From assembly GCF_008692195.1 (NCBI RefSeq), contig NZ_RXOM01000012.1:1-64000 (forward strand): a stretch of DNA of 64,000 nt, given 5' to 3'. The translations under genes and the position numbers were made by a program. This stretch comes from Salegentibacter sp. R32. GTDB lineage: Bacteria > Bacteroidota > Bacteroidia > Flavobacteriales > Flavobacteriaceae. Under the pieces are notes generated by a model. That model did no database searches and was not told the origin of the DNA. It was given only the letters and a program-made list of their open reading frames with translations. Below are positions 26,154 through 34,975 of this stretch, one piece after another; position 1 is the stretch's first letter; every line of letters starts with the position of its first letter.

Positions 26154-27104
26154 ATGAGAACTTTAAAATTCAAAAACGGAGATAAAATGCCTGCAGTTGG
26201 GTTGGGAACTTGGAAATCTGAACCTAAAAAAGTAGAAAATGCAGTAGAACACGCTTTAAAAAATGGCTACAGACATATAGATTGTGCTGCTATTTACGGA
26301 AATGAAAATGAAGTTGGAAACGCTTTTAAAAAAGTTTTTGATAGCGGTGAAGTAAAACGTGAAGATGTTTGGGTTACCTCTAAACTTTGGAACAACTCCC
26401 ATAAAAAAGAAGATGTAATTCCGGCATTAAAACAAACTTTAAAAGATTTACAGCTTGATTACTTAGACCTTTATTTAATGCACTGGCCGGTAGCATTTAA
26501 ACCGGGAATAACCTTCCCTGAAAAAGATGAAGAATTTTTATCCTTAGAAGAAGTACCGCTAAGCGAAACTTGGGAAGCTATGCTCGAAGCCAAAAAGCAA
26601 GGATTGGTAAAACACGTAGGAGTTTCTAATTTTAGTTCAACCAAACTAGAAAATCTTAGAAAAGAAACCACAGAAATGCCGGAGATGAATCAGGTTGAAT
26701 TGCATCCATATTTACAACAAAACGATCTTTTAGAATATTGCAGCGAACACGGAATTAACCTTACCGCATATTCTCCACTAGGAAGTGGCGACAGAACCGA
26801 AGATATGAAAGCCGATGATGAACCGATTTTATTAGAGAATGAAGTGATTCAAAAAATAGCTAAAAAGCACAATGCAAGTCCTGCACAAATTTTGATTAAA
26901 TGGGCAGAATTACGCGGAACTGCCGTGATCCCGAAATCGACCAATGAAGGTAGAATCGAACAAAATTTACAAAGTGTAGGTTACGAGTTAGACAAAGAAG
27001 ACTTTCAAGAAATCGCTAAACTCGACAAACATTATCGTTATGTAAAAGGTGATGCGCAATTTGCCACCGAAGGAAATTCTTACGAGAATATTTTTGATGA
27101 GTAG
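26154..27104 (+). CDS. aldo/keto reductase
   Basis: A 316-residue NADPH-dependent reductase with the full catalytic tetrad: Asp43, Tyr48, Lys77 and His110 (in LYLMHWPVAF). VGVSNFSSTKLENL and IPKSTNEGRIEQN are the family's substrate and cofactor loops. Length is typical. The physiological aldehyde or ketone cannot be read from sequence. It is monocistronic; a dispersed repeat and a bidirectional terminator follow. Confidence 0.92.
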   Translation: MRTLKFKNGDKMPAVGLGTWKSEPKKVENAVEHALKNGYRHIDCAAIYGNENEVGNAFKKVFDSGEVKREDVWVTSKLWNNSHKKEDVIPALKQTLKDLQLDYLDLYLMHWPVAFKPGITFPEKDEEFLSLEEVPLSETWEAMLEAKKQGLVKHVGVSNFSSTKLENLRKETTEMPEMNQVELHPYLQQNDLLEYCSEHGINLTAYSPLGSGDRTEDMKADDEPILLENEVIQKIAKKHNASPAQILIKWAELRGTAVIPKSTNEGRIEQNLQSVGYELDKEDFQEIAKLDKHYRYVKGDAQFATEGNSYENIFDE

Positions 27105-27152
27105 ACGTGAGTGGTGAGATTTGAGTTGTGATATTTCAAAATAAGAAATCTC

Positions 27153-27202
27153 GTCATTCCGGACCTGCCCGTCCGGCAGGCGGGCTTGATCTGGAATCTC
27201 AT
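27153..27202 (+). repeat. dispersed hairpin repeat, copy A, with 21-bp palindromic insert
   Basis: The arms ATTCCGGA (27156-27163) and TCTGGAAT (27190-27197) belong to the GTCAT...CTTGAT...ATCtCAT repeat family. Between arm 1 and CTTGA sits a 21-bp GC-rich palindrome (27164-27184, CCTGCC at its left end and GGCAGGCGGG at its right). Copy D at 46420 shows the same site without the insert. Confidence 0.8.
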
Positions 27203-27231
27203 CCTGCTAAGAAAATCTAAATATTGAGTAT

Positions 27232-27262
27232 AAAAAACTCCCGAAATGATCGGGAGTTTTTT
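27232..27262. terminator. bidirectional terminator
   Basis: A 13-bp stem (core ACTCCCGA / TCGGGAGT, loop AATGA) with A6 and T6 flanks, between the convergent aldo/keto reductase and pepD genes. Confidence 0.85.
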
Positions 27263-27289
27263 GTTATGCTGAATTTAATTAATTCAATA

Positions 27290-28750
27290 TTATTTCTTTG
27301 GAATGTTTTGAAGCACTTCTTTTAAAAACTTCCAAATTTTTTGGGTAGAAGAAATACTTGCACGTTCATCGGGAGAATGCGCTCCTCGAATAGTTGGTCC
27401 AAAAGAAATCATATCCATTTTTGGATAATGGCTTCCAATGATTCCACATTCTAATCCAGCATGGCAAGCAGCAATATGTGCTTTTTCACCAGTTTGTTTT
27501 TGGTATAATTCATCTAAAACTTTCAATATTGCTGAATCTGGGTTTGGTGCCCATCCCGGATAATCTCCGCTAAAGTCAACTTCAAAACCGGCCAATTCAA
27601 AACCGGAACGTAAACTAAATGATAAATCCCATTTCCCTGATTCTACGGAAGAACGGGTTAAGCAAGAAACTTCGGCTTTTCCATTGGCAATACTCACTTT
27701 AGCAACATTGTTGGAAGTTTCCACTAACTCATCAATGTCAGGACTCATTCTAAAAACTCCATTGTGCGCTGCGTAAAGTGCTTTTAAAATTGCTGCTTGA
27801 GCCTCTTTTCCCATCACTTTTTCTGGAGTTGAAATCACCTCCGCTGTAATGCTAAGATTTTTTTCTAATGATTTAAATTCAGTTTCAATAGAAGTTTTTA
27901 TCAATTCAAAAGCTTTTTCAAATTCCGATTGGTTTGTCTTTTCAACCACAATTGTCGCTACACTTTCCCGCGGAATCGCATTTCTTAATCCACCACCGTT
28001 TACTTCAGCAATCCTAACATCAGCTTCCACAAAACAATTATAAAGAATACGGTTCATCAATTTATTGGCATTCCCCAGACCTTTGATAATGTCCATTCCT
28101 GAATGTCCGCCATTTAATCCTTTTACTGTAAGTTGAAAAGCTTCAACTTCTCCACTCACCTGCTCTTCTTCGTAGGGTTTTGTCGCGGTAATATCTACTC
28201 CACCGGCGCATCCAATACCAATTTCATCGTCTTCTTCCGTATCAAGATTCAATAAAATTTCACCTTCTAAAACCGAATCATCTAGATTCTTTGCCCCCGT
28301 CATTCCAGTTTCTTCATCAATAGTAAATAAAGCTTCGATCGCCGGATGCGGAATATCGGTGCTTTCTAAAATAGCCATTGCCGCGGCAGCGCCTAAACCA
28401 TTATCGGCACCAAGTGTAGTTCCTTTCGCACGAACCCAATCGCCATCGACATACATATCGATACCTTGAGTGGCAAAATCAAAATCGGTATCGTTATTTT
28501 TTTGATGAACCATGTCTAAATGCGATTGCAATACAATCTTTGCACGGTCTTCCATTCCCGAAGTTGCCGGTTTTTTGATAATGACATTTCCGGCTGAATC
28601 GACAACAGTTTCTAAACCTAAGTTTTCACCAAAATCTTTCATAAAAGCAATTACCTTTTCTTCTTTTTTAGAAGGACGTGGCACTGCGTTTAAATCGGCA
28701 AACTTACTCCAAACCGCTTTGGGCTCTAAATTTCTTATTTCTTGACTCAT
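27290..28750 (-). CDS. pepD: aminoacyl-histidine dipeptidase
   Basis: A 486-residue cytoplasmic M20-family zinc dipeptidase that hydrolyses Xaa-His and other dipeptides. HLDMVHQK supplies the first metal His and following Asp. GADNGLGAAA has the bridging Asp, DEETGMTGA the catalytic Glu pair, and ACHAGLECGII lies in the C-terminal half. The mid-protein GGHSGMDI marks the lid/dimerisation domain. Length is right for PepD. It is monocistronic and read leftwards. Confidence 0.93.
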   Translation of the reverse strand: MSQEIRNLEPKAVWSKFADLNAVPRPSKKEEKVIAFMKDFGENLGLETVVDSAGNVIIKKPATSGMEDRAKIVLQSHLDMVHQKNNDTDFDFATQGIDMYVDGDWVRAKGTTLGADNGLGAAAAMAILESTDIPHPAIEALFTIDEETGMTGAKNLDDSVLEGEILLNLDTEEDDEIGIGCAGGVDITATKPYEEEQVSGEVEAFQLTVKGLNGGHSGMDIIKGLGNANKLMNRILYNCFVEADVRIAEVNGGGLRNAIPRESVATIVVEKTNQSEFEKAFELIKTSIETEFKSLEKNLSITAEVISTPEKVMGKEAQAAILKALYAAHNGVFRMSPDIDELVETSNNVAKVSIANGKAEVSCLTRSSVESGKWDLSFSLRSGFELAGFEVDFSGDYPGWAPNPDSAILKVLDELYQKQTGEKAHIAACHAGLECGIIGSHYPKMDMISFGPTIRGAHSPDERASISSTQKIWKFLKEVLQNIPKK

Positions 28751-28797
28751 GAGTAATGTTTTATTATTAATAAAAATAATGATTAAAGTTAATGATC

Positions 28798-28875
28798 GTC
28801 ACCCTGAACTTGATTGAGGGTCTCATAACAAATTTTAAAATATATGATGAGATGCTGAATCAAGTTCAGCATGAC
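28798..28875. repeat. head-to-head pair of dispersed hairpin repeats (copies B and B')
   Basis: Copy B (28798-28826) reads GTCA CCCTGAA CTTGA TTGAGGG TCTCAT on the plus strand. Copy B' (28846-28875) is the same design on the minus strand, with arms ATGCTGAA (28852-28859) and TTCAGCAT (28865-28872). The spacer is 19 AT-rich bases. The pair lies in the promoter-side gap between pepD and the DUF3810 gene. Confidence 0.8.
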
Positions 28876-28935
28876 GCTTAAACCATATTATTTTCAATTT
28901 TCGCAAAGGTATTGTTTCTCTAAGCAATTATAAAA

Positions 28936-28966
28936 TTTGTCGCAGAAGCTTTAGTTTGTATTTTTA
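28936..28966 (+). promoter_or_regulatory. promoter of the DUF3810 gene, possibly leaderless
   Basis: TTTG (28936-28939), 19 bases, TATTTTTA (28959-28966). The GTG start at 28971 is four bases after the -7 box, so transcription would begin at or very near the start codon. Confidence 0.5.
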
Positions 28967-28970
28967 GCTC

Positions 28971-30038
28971 GTGAAACAACGTCGTCATTTTATACTTGCC
29001 CTTTTATTGCCCCTCCAAGTTGCATTAATTTCTATTGCAGCTCGGTTTCCGCAGTTTATTGAAACCTATTACAGCAATGGAATTTATCCGTTTATCTCGA
29101 AATTTGAACGATACGCTTTAGGTTGGTTACCATTTTCTTTTGGTGACTTATTGTATAGCATTTTGGTGATTGGTTTAATCCGATGGATTTATTTACGGAT
29201 GAAGACCCGCTTCAAAAAACCTAAACTTTGGATTTTAGAAGGGATTGCCACACTTTCTCTTCTTTATTTTTGCTTTCATGCGTTTTGGGGGATGAATTAT
29301 TACCGACTCCCACTCCACCAATCTTTAAAAATCAACGATGAATATTCACAAGAACAATTGGTTTCGTTCACCAAAAAATTGGCAAAAAAAGCTAATGAAC
29401 TTCATTTAAATTTAGTGGAAAGCGACACGCTGAAAGTTGATTTCCCATTTAAAAACTCTGCTATCAGAAAAATGGCAATTGAAGGATATCATAATATTGA
29501 AAGCGATTATCCCGAATTGAGCTACCAAGGAAACAGCGTAAAACCTTCACTTTTCAGCATTCCTTTAACGTATATGGGATTTAATGGTTATTTGAATCCG
29601 CTTACCAACGAGGCGCAAATTAATAACCAGATTCGGAAATTTAAACTACCCAGTACAACCAGTCACGAAATGGGGCATCAAATAGGTTTTGCTAAAGAAA
29701 ATGAAGCCAATTTTATGGCGTGCTTAACGACGATGAATCATCCCGACCCTTATTTTAAATATGGCGGATATACCTTTGCCCTCAAATATTGCATAGGTGA
29801 AGTTTACTTAACCGACCCCTGTGAAGCACAAAATATTATCGGAATGCTAAATTTAGGAATTAGAAAGAATTATCGGGAAGTTCAGCAATTTTGGGATGAA
29901 CACGAAAATCCTTTTGAACCATTTTTTAAAATTTTCTACGGAGGTTATTTAAAAGCCAACAACCAACCTCAAGGCATTAAAAGTTATAACTATGTTGTGG
30001 CATTGTTGGTAAATTATTTTGAAGAAGACCAATTATAA
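28971..30038 (+). CDS. DUF3810 membrane protein with HExxH motif
   Basis: The protein has 355 residues. Three N-terminal membrane helices (about 7-25, 53-75, 88-107) precede a soluble domain carrying His232-Glu-x-x-His236 (TSHEMGHQIGF) followed by acidic residues at 243/245 (AKENEANF). This is the gluzincin pattern, so a membrane-bound zinc peptidase is a fair inference, though DUF3810 has no proven activity. It starts with GTG; the start is fixed by the promoter just upstream. The methyltransferase gene follows 69 bases later. Confidence 0.83.
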   Translation: MKQRRHFILALLLPLQVALISIAARFPQFIETYYSNGIYPFISKFERYALGWLPFSFGDLLYSILVIGLIRWIYLRMKTRFKKPKLWILEGIATLSLLYFCFHAFWGMNYYRLPLHQSLKINDEYSQEQLVSFTKKLAKKANELHLNLVESDTLKVDFPFKNSAIRKMAIEGYHNIESDYPELSYQGNSVKPSLFSIPLTYMGFNGYLNPLTNEAQINNQIRKFKLPSTTSHEMGHQIGFAKENEANFMACLTTMNHPDPYFKYGGYTFALKYCIGEVYLTDPCEAQNIIGMLNLGIRKNYREVQQFWDEHENPFEPFFKIFYGGYLKANNQPQGIKSYNYVVALLVNYFEEDQL

Positions 30039-30107
30039 AAAGACAATTTCTCCAAATCTCATTGATTACCTAAAAATTGCTTATTTTGCCCGCTAGATTA
30101 AAATTGT

Positions 30108-30905
30108 ATGCGCAAGCAAATTAGCAGTACTCAAAATAAAACCGTCAAGCAAATCCTTCAGCTTCAAGAAAAGTCACGAAACCGCAGAAAAGAAGGACTT
30201 TTTGTCATCGAAGGAATTCGAGAAATTCAGTTGGCCCAAAAAGCGAATTACGAATTTGAAGCCGTTTATATTTGTCCCGAAGTTTTTACGGAAGATAAAT
30301 TAAAAAATTTCAATTTTACAGAAGATCAACTTACAGAAACCACACAGGAAATTTACCAAAAAATCGCTTACCGAAGCAGTACCGAAGGAATTTTAGCAAT
30401 TGCGAAAGTAAAAACTCACGATTTACAAGCAATTCAATTTGAAACTGAAAACCCATTAGTTTTAGTAGCTGAAGCTCCTGAAAAACCAGGAAACATAGGT
30501 GCTATCTTAAGAACCGCCGATGCTGCAAAAGTTGATACGGTAATTATTGCCAACCCAAAAACCGATTTGTACAATCCCAATATCATTCGGTCGAGTGTAG
30601 GTTGTGTATTTACCAATCAAATTGCTACGGGAAACACTTCAGAAATTATTCAGTTTTTAAAAGAAAAAAATATTGCAATTTATTCAGCGATTTTACAAGA
30701 ATCTGAAATCTATACCAAGCAAGATTTTAAAAAAGCTTCAGCGATTGTTGTTGGTACCGAAGCTGATGGATTAAGCGAAGAATGGCGAATAAATTCAACT
30801 CAAAATATTCACATCCCGATGCAAGGTGAAATTGATTCGATGAACGTTTCAGTAGCTGCAGGAATCCTTATTTTTGAAGCGAAAAGACAAAGAGGATTTT
30901 TATAA
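30108..30905 (+). CDS. TrmH/SpoU family RNA 2'-O-methyltransferase
   Basis: This 265-residue SPOUT methyltransferase uses S-adenosylmethionine to methylate a ribose of rRNA or tRNA. The N-terminal substrate-binding domain (1-100; SRNRRKEGLFVIEGIREIQLA) precedes the knotted catalytic domain with motif 1 PEKPGNIGAILRTADA, motif 2 VVGTEADGLSEEW and motif 3 IPMQGEIDSMNVSVAAGILIFE. Which nucleotide it modifies cannot be told; RlmB-type 23S rRNA is most likely. Confidence 0.88.
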   Translation: MRKQISSTQNKTVKQILQLQEKSRNRRKEGLFVIEGIREIQLAQKANYEFEAVYICPEVFTEDKLKNFNFTEDQLTETTQEIYQKIAYRSSTEGILAIAKVKTHDLQAIQFETENPLVLVAEAPEKPGNIGAILRTADAAKVDTVIIANPKTDLYNPNIIRSSVGCVFTNQIATGNTSEIIQFLKEKNIAIYSAILQESEIYTKQDFKKASAIVVGTEADGLSEEWRINSTQNIHIPMQGEIDSMNVSVAAGILIFEAKRQRGFL

Positions 30906-30934
30906 GGTGATAGGTTTTAGGAAAAATTTAACTC

Positions 30935-30963
30935 GTCATGCTGAACTTGATTCAGCATCCCAT
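30935..30963 (+). repeat. dispersed hairpin repeat, copy C
   Basis: GTCATGCTGAA CTTGA TTCAGCATCCCAT: arms ATGCTGAA and TTCAGCAT around CTTGA, the same design as copies A, B, B' and D. Confidence 0.8.
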
Positions 30964-31012
30964 ACAGAAAGAAGAAACATTTTATAGAATAAATAATTGC
31001 TAATTTTCAAGT

Positions 31013-32248
31013 ATGACTGCAGAAACAGTTTTTTATATCATTATTGCCATTTTAGTCCTCGATTTTATATTCGACCAAATATTAGATGCGTTAAATGCTA
31101 AACATTTTGAGGACAATTTACCGCCACAACTTCAAGACGTTTATGAAGAGGAAGAATACGAACGTTCACAGTCTTATAAAAAGACACGCTATAAATTCGG
31201 GGTTCTTACTTCTGCCTTTTCGTTGGTGTTAACGCTAGCTTTTTTCTTTTTAGATGGTTTTGCTTGGGTAGATGGAATAGCCCGTTCAATTACAGATAAC
31301 GAAATATTAATCGCTCTTATTTTCTTCGGAATCATTATGATTGGTAGCGATATCCTCACCACTCCATTTTCCTATTACAGCACGTTTGTTATTGAAGAAA
31401 AATTCGGTTTCAATAAAACCACGAAAAAGACTTTTTTCTTCGATAAAATCAAAGATTGGCTGATGATGGCTATTATCGGCGGCGGAATTTTAGCACTCAT
31501 TATTTGGTTTTATCAATTTGCCGGTGAAAACTTCTGGATTTATACTTGGGCATTGGTTACCGTTTTTTCAGTAGTAATGAACATGTTTTACAGTAAACTT
31601 ATCGTTCCGCTTTTCAACAAACAAACTCCACTAGAAGAAGGCAGTTTGCGAAGTAAAATTGAAGCCTACGCCAAGACGGTTGGTTTTACGCTAGATAAAA
31701 TATTTATTATCGATGGTTCCAAACGAAGTACCAAAGCCAATGCTTATTTTTCAGGATTTGGAAGTGAAAAAAGAATTACGCTTTTCGATACCTTAGTGAA
31801 CGATCTTGAAGAAGATGAAATTGTTGCCGTATTGGCTCACGAAGTAGGTCATTACAAGAAAAAACATATCATTTTTAATCTTTTTGCGGGAATTATCACT
31901 ACCGGATTCACCCTTTGGTTATTGTCGCTATTTGTGAGCAGTCCATTACTTTCGCAGGCTTTAGGAGTCGAAGAAACCAGTTTTCATATTGGTTTAATCG
32001 CTTTCGGAATTTTATATTCTCCTATTTCAGAAATTACGGGATTATTAATGAATTTACTCAGCCGCAAATTTGAATATCAAGCCGATGATTATGCCAAAAA
32101 AACTTTTGGAAGCGCACCACTGGTGAGCAGCCTTAAAAAACTATCCAGCAACAGTTTAAGTAACCTCACACCGCATCCAGCTTATGTTTTCTTTCATTAT
32201 TCGCATCCTACACTTTTACAACGAATTCAGAATTTAAAGCTGAAATAA
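31013..32248 (+). CDS. M48 family metallopeptidase, Ste24/CAAX protease-like
   Basis: A 411-residue membrane protease. Multiple helices (about 3-20, 62-80, 92-112, 150-172, 178-195, 290-312, 325-350) surround the zinc site HEVGH (near residue 276) with the later Glu in FEYQADDYAKK. KLSSNSLSNLTPHPAYVFFHYSHPTLLQRI is the characteristic end of the Ste24 family. In bacteria, which lack prenylated CAAX proteins, it probably degrades membrane proteins. It is followed 25 bases later by the relA/spoT gene. Confidence 0.9.
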   Translation: MTAETVFYIIIAILVLDFIFDQILDALNAKHFEDNLPPQLQDVYEEEEYERSQSYKKTRYKFGVLTSAFSLVLTLAFFFLDGFAWVDGIARSITDNEILIALIFFGIIMIGSDILTTPFSYYSTFVIEEKFGFNKTTKKTFFFDKIKDWLMMAIIGGGILALIIWFYQFAGENFWIYTWALVTVFSVVMNMFYSKLIVPLFNKQTPLEEGSLRSKIEAYAKTVGFTLDKIFIIDGSKRSTKANAYFSGFGSEKRITLFDTLVNDLEEDEIVAVLAHEVGHYKKKHIIFNLFAGIITTGFTLWLLSLFVSSPLLSQALGVEETSFHIGLIAFGILYSPISEITGLLMNLLSRKFEYQADDYAKKTFGSAPLVSSLKKLSSNSLSNLTPHPAYVFFHYSHPTLLQRIQNLKLK

Positions 32249-32273
32249 TCGCATACTTTAGTATATTAGTCGT

Positions 32274-34487
32274 ATGGTTTTGACGGAAGAAGAAATAGAA
32301 AAAGAAAACAAAAGAATTGCCAAGCAATACAAAGAATTGCTGCGAATAAGTTATCGCACCTTAACAGATGATGATAAAACCCTTATTCGCCAAGCTTTTG
32401 AAATTGCGGTCGATGCGCATAAAGACCAACGTAGAAAATCGGGAGAAGCTTATATTTTTCATCCCATCGCGGTGGCAAAAATTGTAGCTTCAGAAATTGG
32501 TTTGGATGCTACTTCTATCGCTGCGGCGTTATTACACGATGTGGTTGAAGATACGGAATACACGCTCAATGACATTGAACAAATGTTTGGAGAAACCGTG
32601 GCAAGGATTGTTGACGGACTTACCAAAATAAGTCATTTAAAACCGGAACGTGACGTTTCACTTCAAGCGGAAAATTTCCGTAAAATGTTGCTTACATTGA
32701 ATGATGATGTTAGGGTAATTATTATCAAAATTGCCGATCGTCTTCATAATATGCAAACAATGGATGCGATGCGTGCCGATAAGCAAGTAAAAATTGCTTC
32801 GGAAACGCTTTATATTTACGCACCACTTGCTCATAGGATTGGACTTTATAATATTAAAACCGAGTTAGAAGATTTGAGTTTAAAATATACTGAACCGGAA
32901 GTGTATCAGGATATTTTAATGAAAATGAAGGAAAGTAAGGAAGAGCAAGATGTTTACATTCAGGATTTCACCAAAATCATAGCCGATTCTTTAGATAGGG
33001 AGCAATTAGATTATGAAATTAAAGGAAGACCAAAATCGGTTTTTTCTATCCGTAAAAAAATTCTGAAGCAAAATATCACTTTTGATGAAGTATATGACAA
33101 ATTTGCTATCCGGATTATTTATAGAAGTTCCCCGGAAGACGAAAAGTTTTTAGCTTGGAAAATTTACTCCATCGTTACCGATCATTTCCGCCCTAACCCC
33201 ACCCGATTACGGGACTGGATTTCTTCACCTAAATCTACCGGTTACGAAGCGCTTCATATTACCGTGATGGGCCCAAAAGGACGTTGGGTGGAAGTTCAGA
33301 TAAGAAGTGAGCGTATGAACGAAATTGCCGAAAAAGGTTATGCTGCGCATTATAAATATAAAAATGAAGGAGAACAAGAAGACCAAAATTTAGACCAATG
33401 GCTTAATAAATTACAGGAAGCCTTAGAAAATAACGAAGTAAATGCGGTCGATTTTGTCGAGCAATTTAAACTGAACCTTTACTCCAAAGAAATTTTTGTA
33501 TTCACTCCTAAAGGAGATTTAAAATCCTTACCAAAAGGAGCCACGCCACTGGATTTTGCTTTCAGTATTCATACAGAAATTGGTTTAAAAACTCGTGGAG
33601 CAAGAGTAAACGGAAAACTGGTTCCGTTAAGTCATGAGTTAAAAAGTGGCGATCAGGTAGATATTATTACTTCAGAAAAAACAAAACCTACTAACAACTG
33701 GCTAGATTACGCAAATACGGCTAGGGCACGTTCCAAAATTAAATCATCACTAAAAGATGAAAAAAGGCAAATTGCTGAAGAAGGTAAAGCCATTTTAACC
33801 CGAAAGTTAAAAGCGCAAAAAATACCTTTCAACGATAAAACCATCGCCCAATTGGTAAAATATTTCAAACTTAAAACTAGTTTAGATTTATTTTACAGAG
33901 TTGGTATAGGTACGATTGACAACACCAAATTAAAAGATTTTGCTGCTTCCAGAAGCAATGCATTTGTTTCGTTCTTCAAAAATAAAATAAGGAAACCAAG
34001 TGTTCCTCAGGATATTAATAAAGAAGAAATCACCCAAAATTATGACCAACTGGTTTTTGGGAAAGATGAGGAAAAACTGGAGTATAAATTCGCCAATTGT
34101 TGCAATCCTATTCCTGGTGACCCTGTATTTGGTTTCATCACGGTAAATGATGGAATAAAAGTTCATAAAAAAGATTGCCCCAATGCTATTCAGCTTCAAA
34201 GTAATTATGCTTACAGAATTATTCAGGCAAAATGGATAGATTCATCACAACAAGAATTTAGCGCTGTAATTCACCTCAACGGGTTAGACGACCTTGGATT
34301 GGTAAGTGAAATCACCAAAGAAATCTCCAATAATCTTCACGTAGATATGCGAAAAATTTCTTTTGAGAGCCACGACAGCGTTTTTAAAGGTCAAATTACA
34401 GTCGTCGTTAAAAATAAATCCATTCTGAAAAAATTAATGGACCGACTGAAAAAAATAAACGGAATTGATAAGGTTACCCGTGAATAA
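32274..34487 (+). CDS. bifunctional (p)ppGpp synthetase/hydrolase, RelA/SpoT family
   Basis: A 737-residue stringent-response enzyme. The HD hydrolase domain (about 50-195) has [12 protein letters not shown] and [10 protein letters not shown]. The synthetase domain (about 245-365) has [25 protein letters not shown] domain follows (about 405-465; [29 protein letters not shown]). A helical segment then leads to an ACT domain (about 660-737). Both active sites look intact, so it can make and degrade the alarmone. The fur gene follows 23 bases later with its own promoter box. Confidence 0.95.
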   Translation: MVLTEEEIEKENKRIAKQYKELLRISYRTLTDDDKTLIRQAFEIAVDAHKDQRRKSGEAYIFHPIAVAKIVASEIGLDATSIAAALLHDVVEDTEYTLNDIEQMFGETVARIVDGLTKISHLKPERDVSLQAENFRKMLLTLNDDVRVIIIKIADRLHNMQTMDAMRADKQVKIASETLYIYAPLAHRIGLYNIKTELEDLSLKYTEPEVYQDILMKMKESKEEQDVYIQDFTKIIADSLDREQLDYEIKGRPKSVFSIRKKILKQNITFDEVYDKFAIRIIYRSSPEDEKFLAWKIYSIVTDHFRPNPTRLRDWISSPKSTGYEALHITVMGPKGRWVEVQIRSERMNEIAEKGYAAHYKYKNEGEQEDQNLDQWLNKLQEALENNEVNAVDFVEQFKLNLYSKEIFVFTPKGDLKSLPKGATPLDFAFSIHTEIGLKTRGARVNGKLVPLSHELKSGDQVDIITSEKTKPTNNWLDYANTARARSKIKSSLKDEKRQIAEEGKAILTRKLKAQKIPFNDKTIAQLVKYFKLKTSLDLFYRVGIGTIDNTKLKDFAASRSNAFVSFFKNKIRKPSVPQDINKEEITQNYDQLVFGKDEEKLEYKFANCCNPIPGDPVFGFITVNDGIKVHKKDCPNAIQLQSNYAYRIIQAKWIDSSQQEFSAVIHLNGLDDLGLVSEITKEISNNLHVDMRKISFESHDSVFKGQITVVVKNKSILKKLMDRLKKINGIDKVTRE

Positions 34488-34491
34488 AGTT

Positions 34492-34499
34492 TAAATTTG
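34492..34499 (+). promoter_or_regulatory. -7 box of the fur gene
   Basis: TAAATTTG, a perfect Bacteroidota -7 match, sits between the relA/spoT stop and the fur start 12 bases later, so fur-purA can be transcribed separately. I could not find a convincing TTTG at the right spacing. Confidence 0.45.
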
Positions 34500-34510
34500 C
34501 AGGCAGAGTT

Positions 34511-34966
34511 ATGGAAGAAACAGAAAAACAAAAAAACGACCAGGCCGTAGTTAAAAACGTCTTTACGAAGTTTTTAGAAGAAAAAAAACATCGTAAAACA
34601 CCAGAACGTTTTGCTATACTTCAGGAAATATATGATAGTGACGAACATTTTGATATCGAGTCACTTTATATTACTATGAAGAACAAAAACTACCGCGTAA
34701 GTCGTGCTACTTTATACAATACGATTGAACTTTTACTCGAATGTGGTTTAGTGAGAAAACACCAGTTTGGTAAAAATCAGGCACAATACGAAAAATCTTA
34801 TTTCGACCGCCAGCATGACCACGTTATTTTAACCGATACCGGTGAAGTAATCGAATTTTGTGACCCTAGAATTCAATCGATCAAACAAACAATAGAAGAG
34901 GTTTTTGATATTGAAATCAGTAACCACTCATTATACTTTTACGGAACCAAAAAATCATCCAAATAA
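34511..34966 (+). CDS. Fur family transcriptional regulator
   Basis: A 151-residue metal-responsive repressor. The winged helix (about 15-85) contains [26 protein letters not shown] and [14 protein letters not shown]. The dimerisation part has the metal site RQHDHVIL. The two CxxC pairs that hold structural zinc in many Fur proteins are absent (single Cys at about 80 and 118), so this is the Cys-poor subclass. Whether it senses iron, zinc or peroxide cannot be told. purA starts 9 bases downstream, the usual flavobacterial arrangement. Confidence 0.9.
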   Translation: MEETEKQKNDQAVVKNVFTKFLEEKKHRKTPERFAILQEIYDSDEHFDIESLYITMKNKNYRVSRATLYNTIELLLECGLVRKHQFGKNQAQYEKSYFDRQHDHVILTDTGEVIEFCDPRIQSIKQTIEEVFDIEISNHSLYFYGTKKSSK

Positions 34967-34975
34967 AATATTTAT

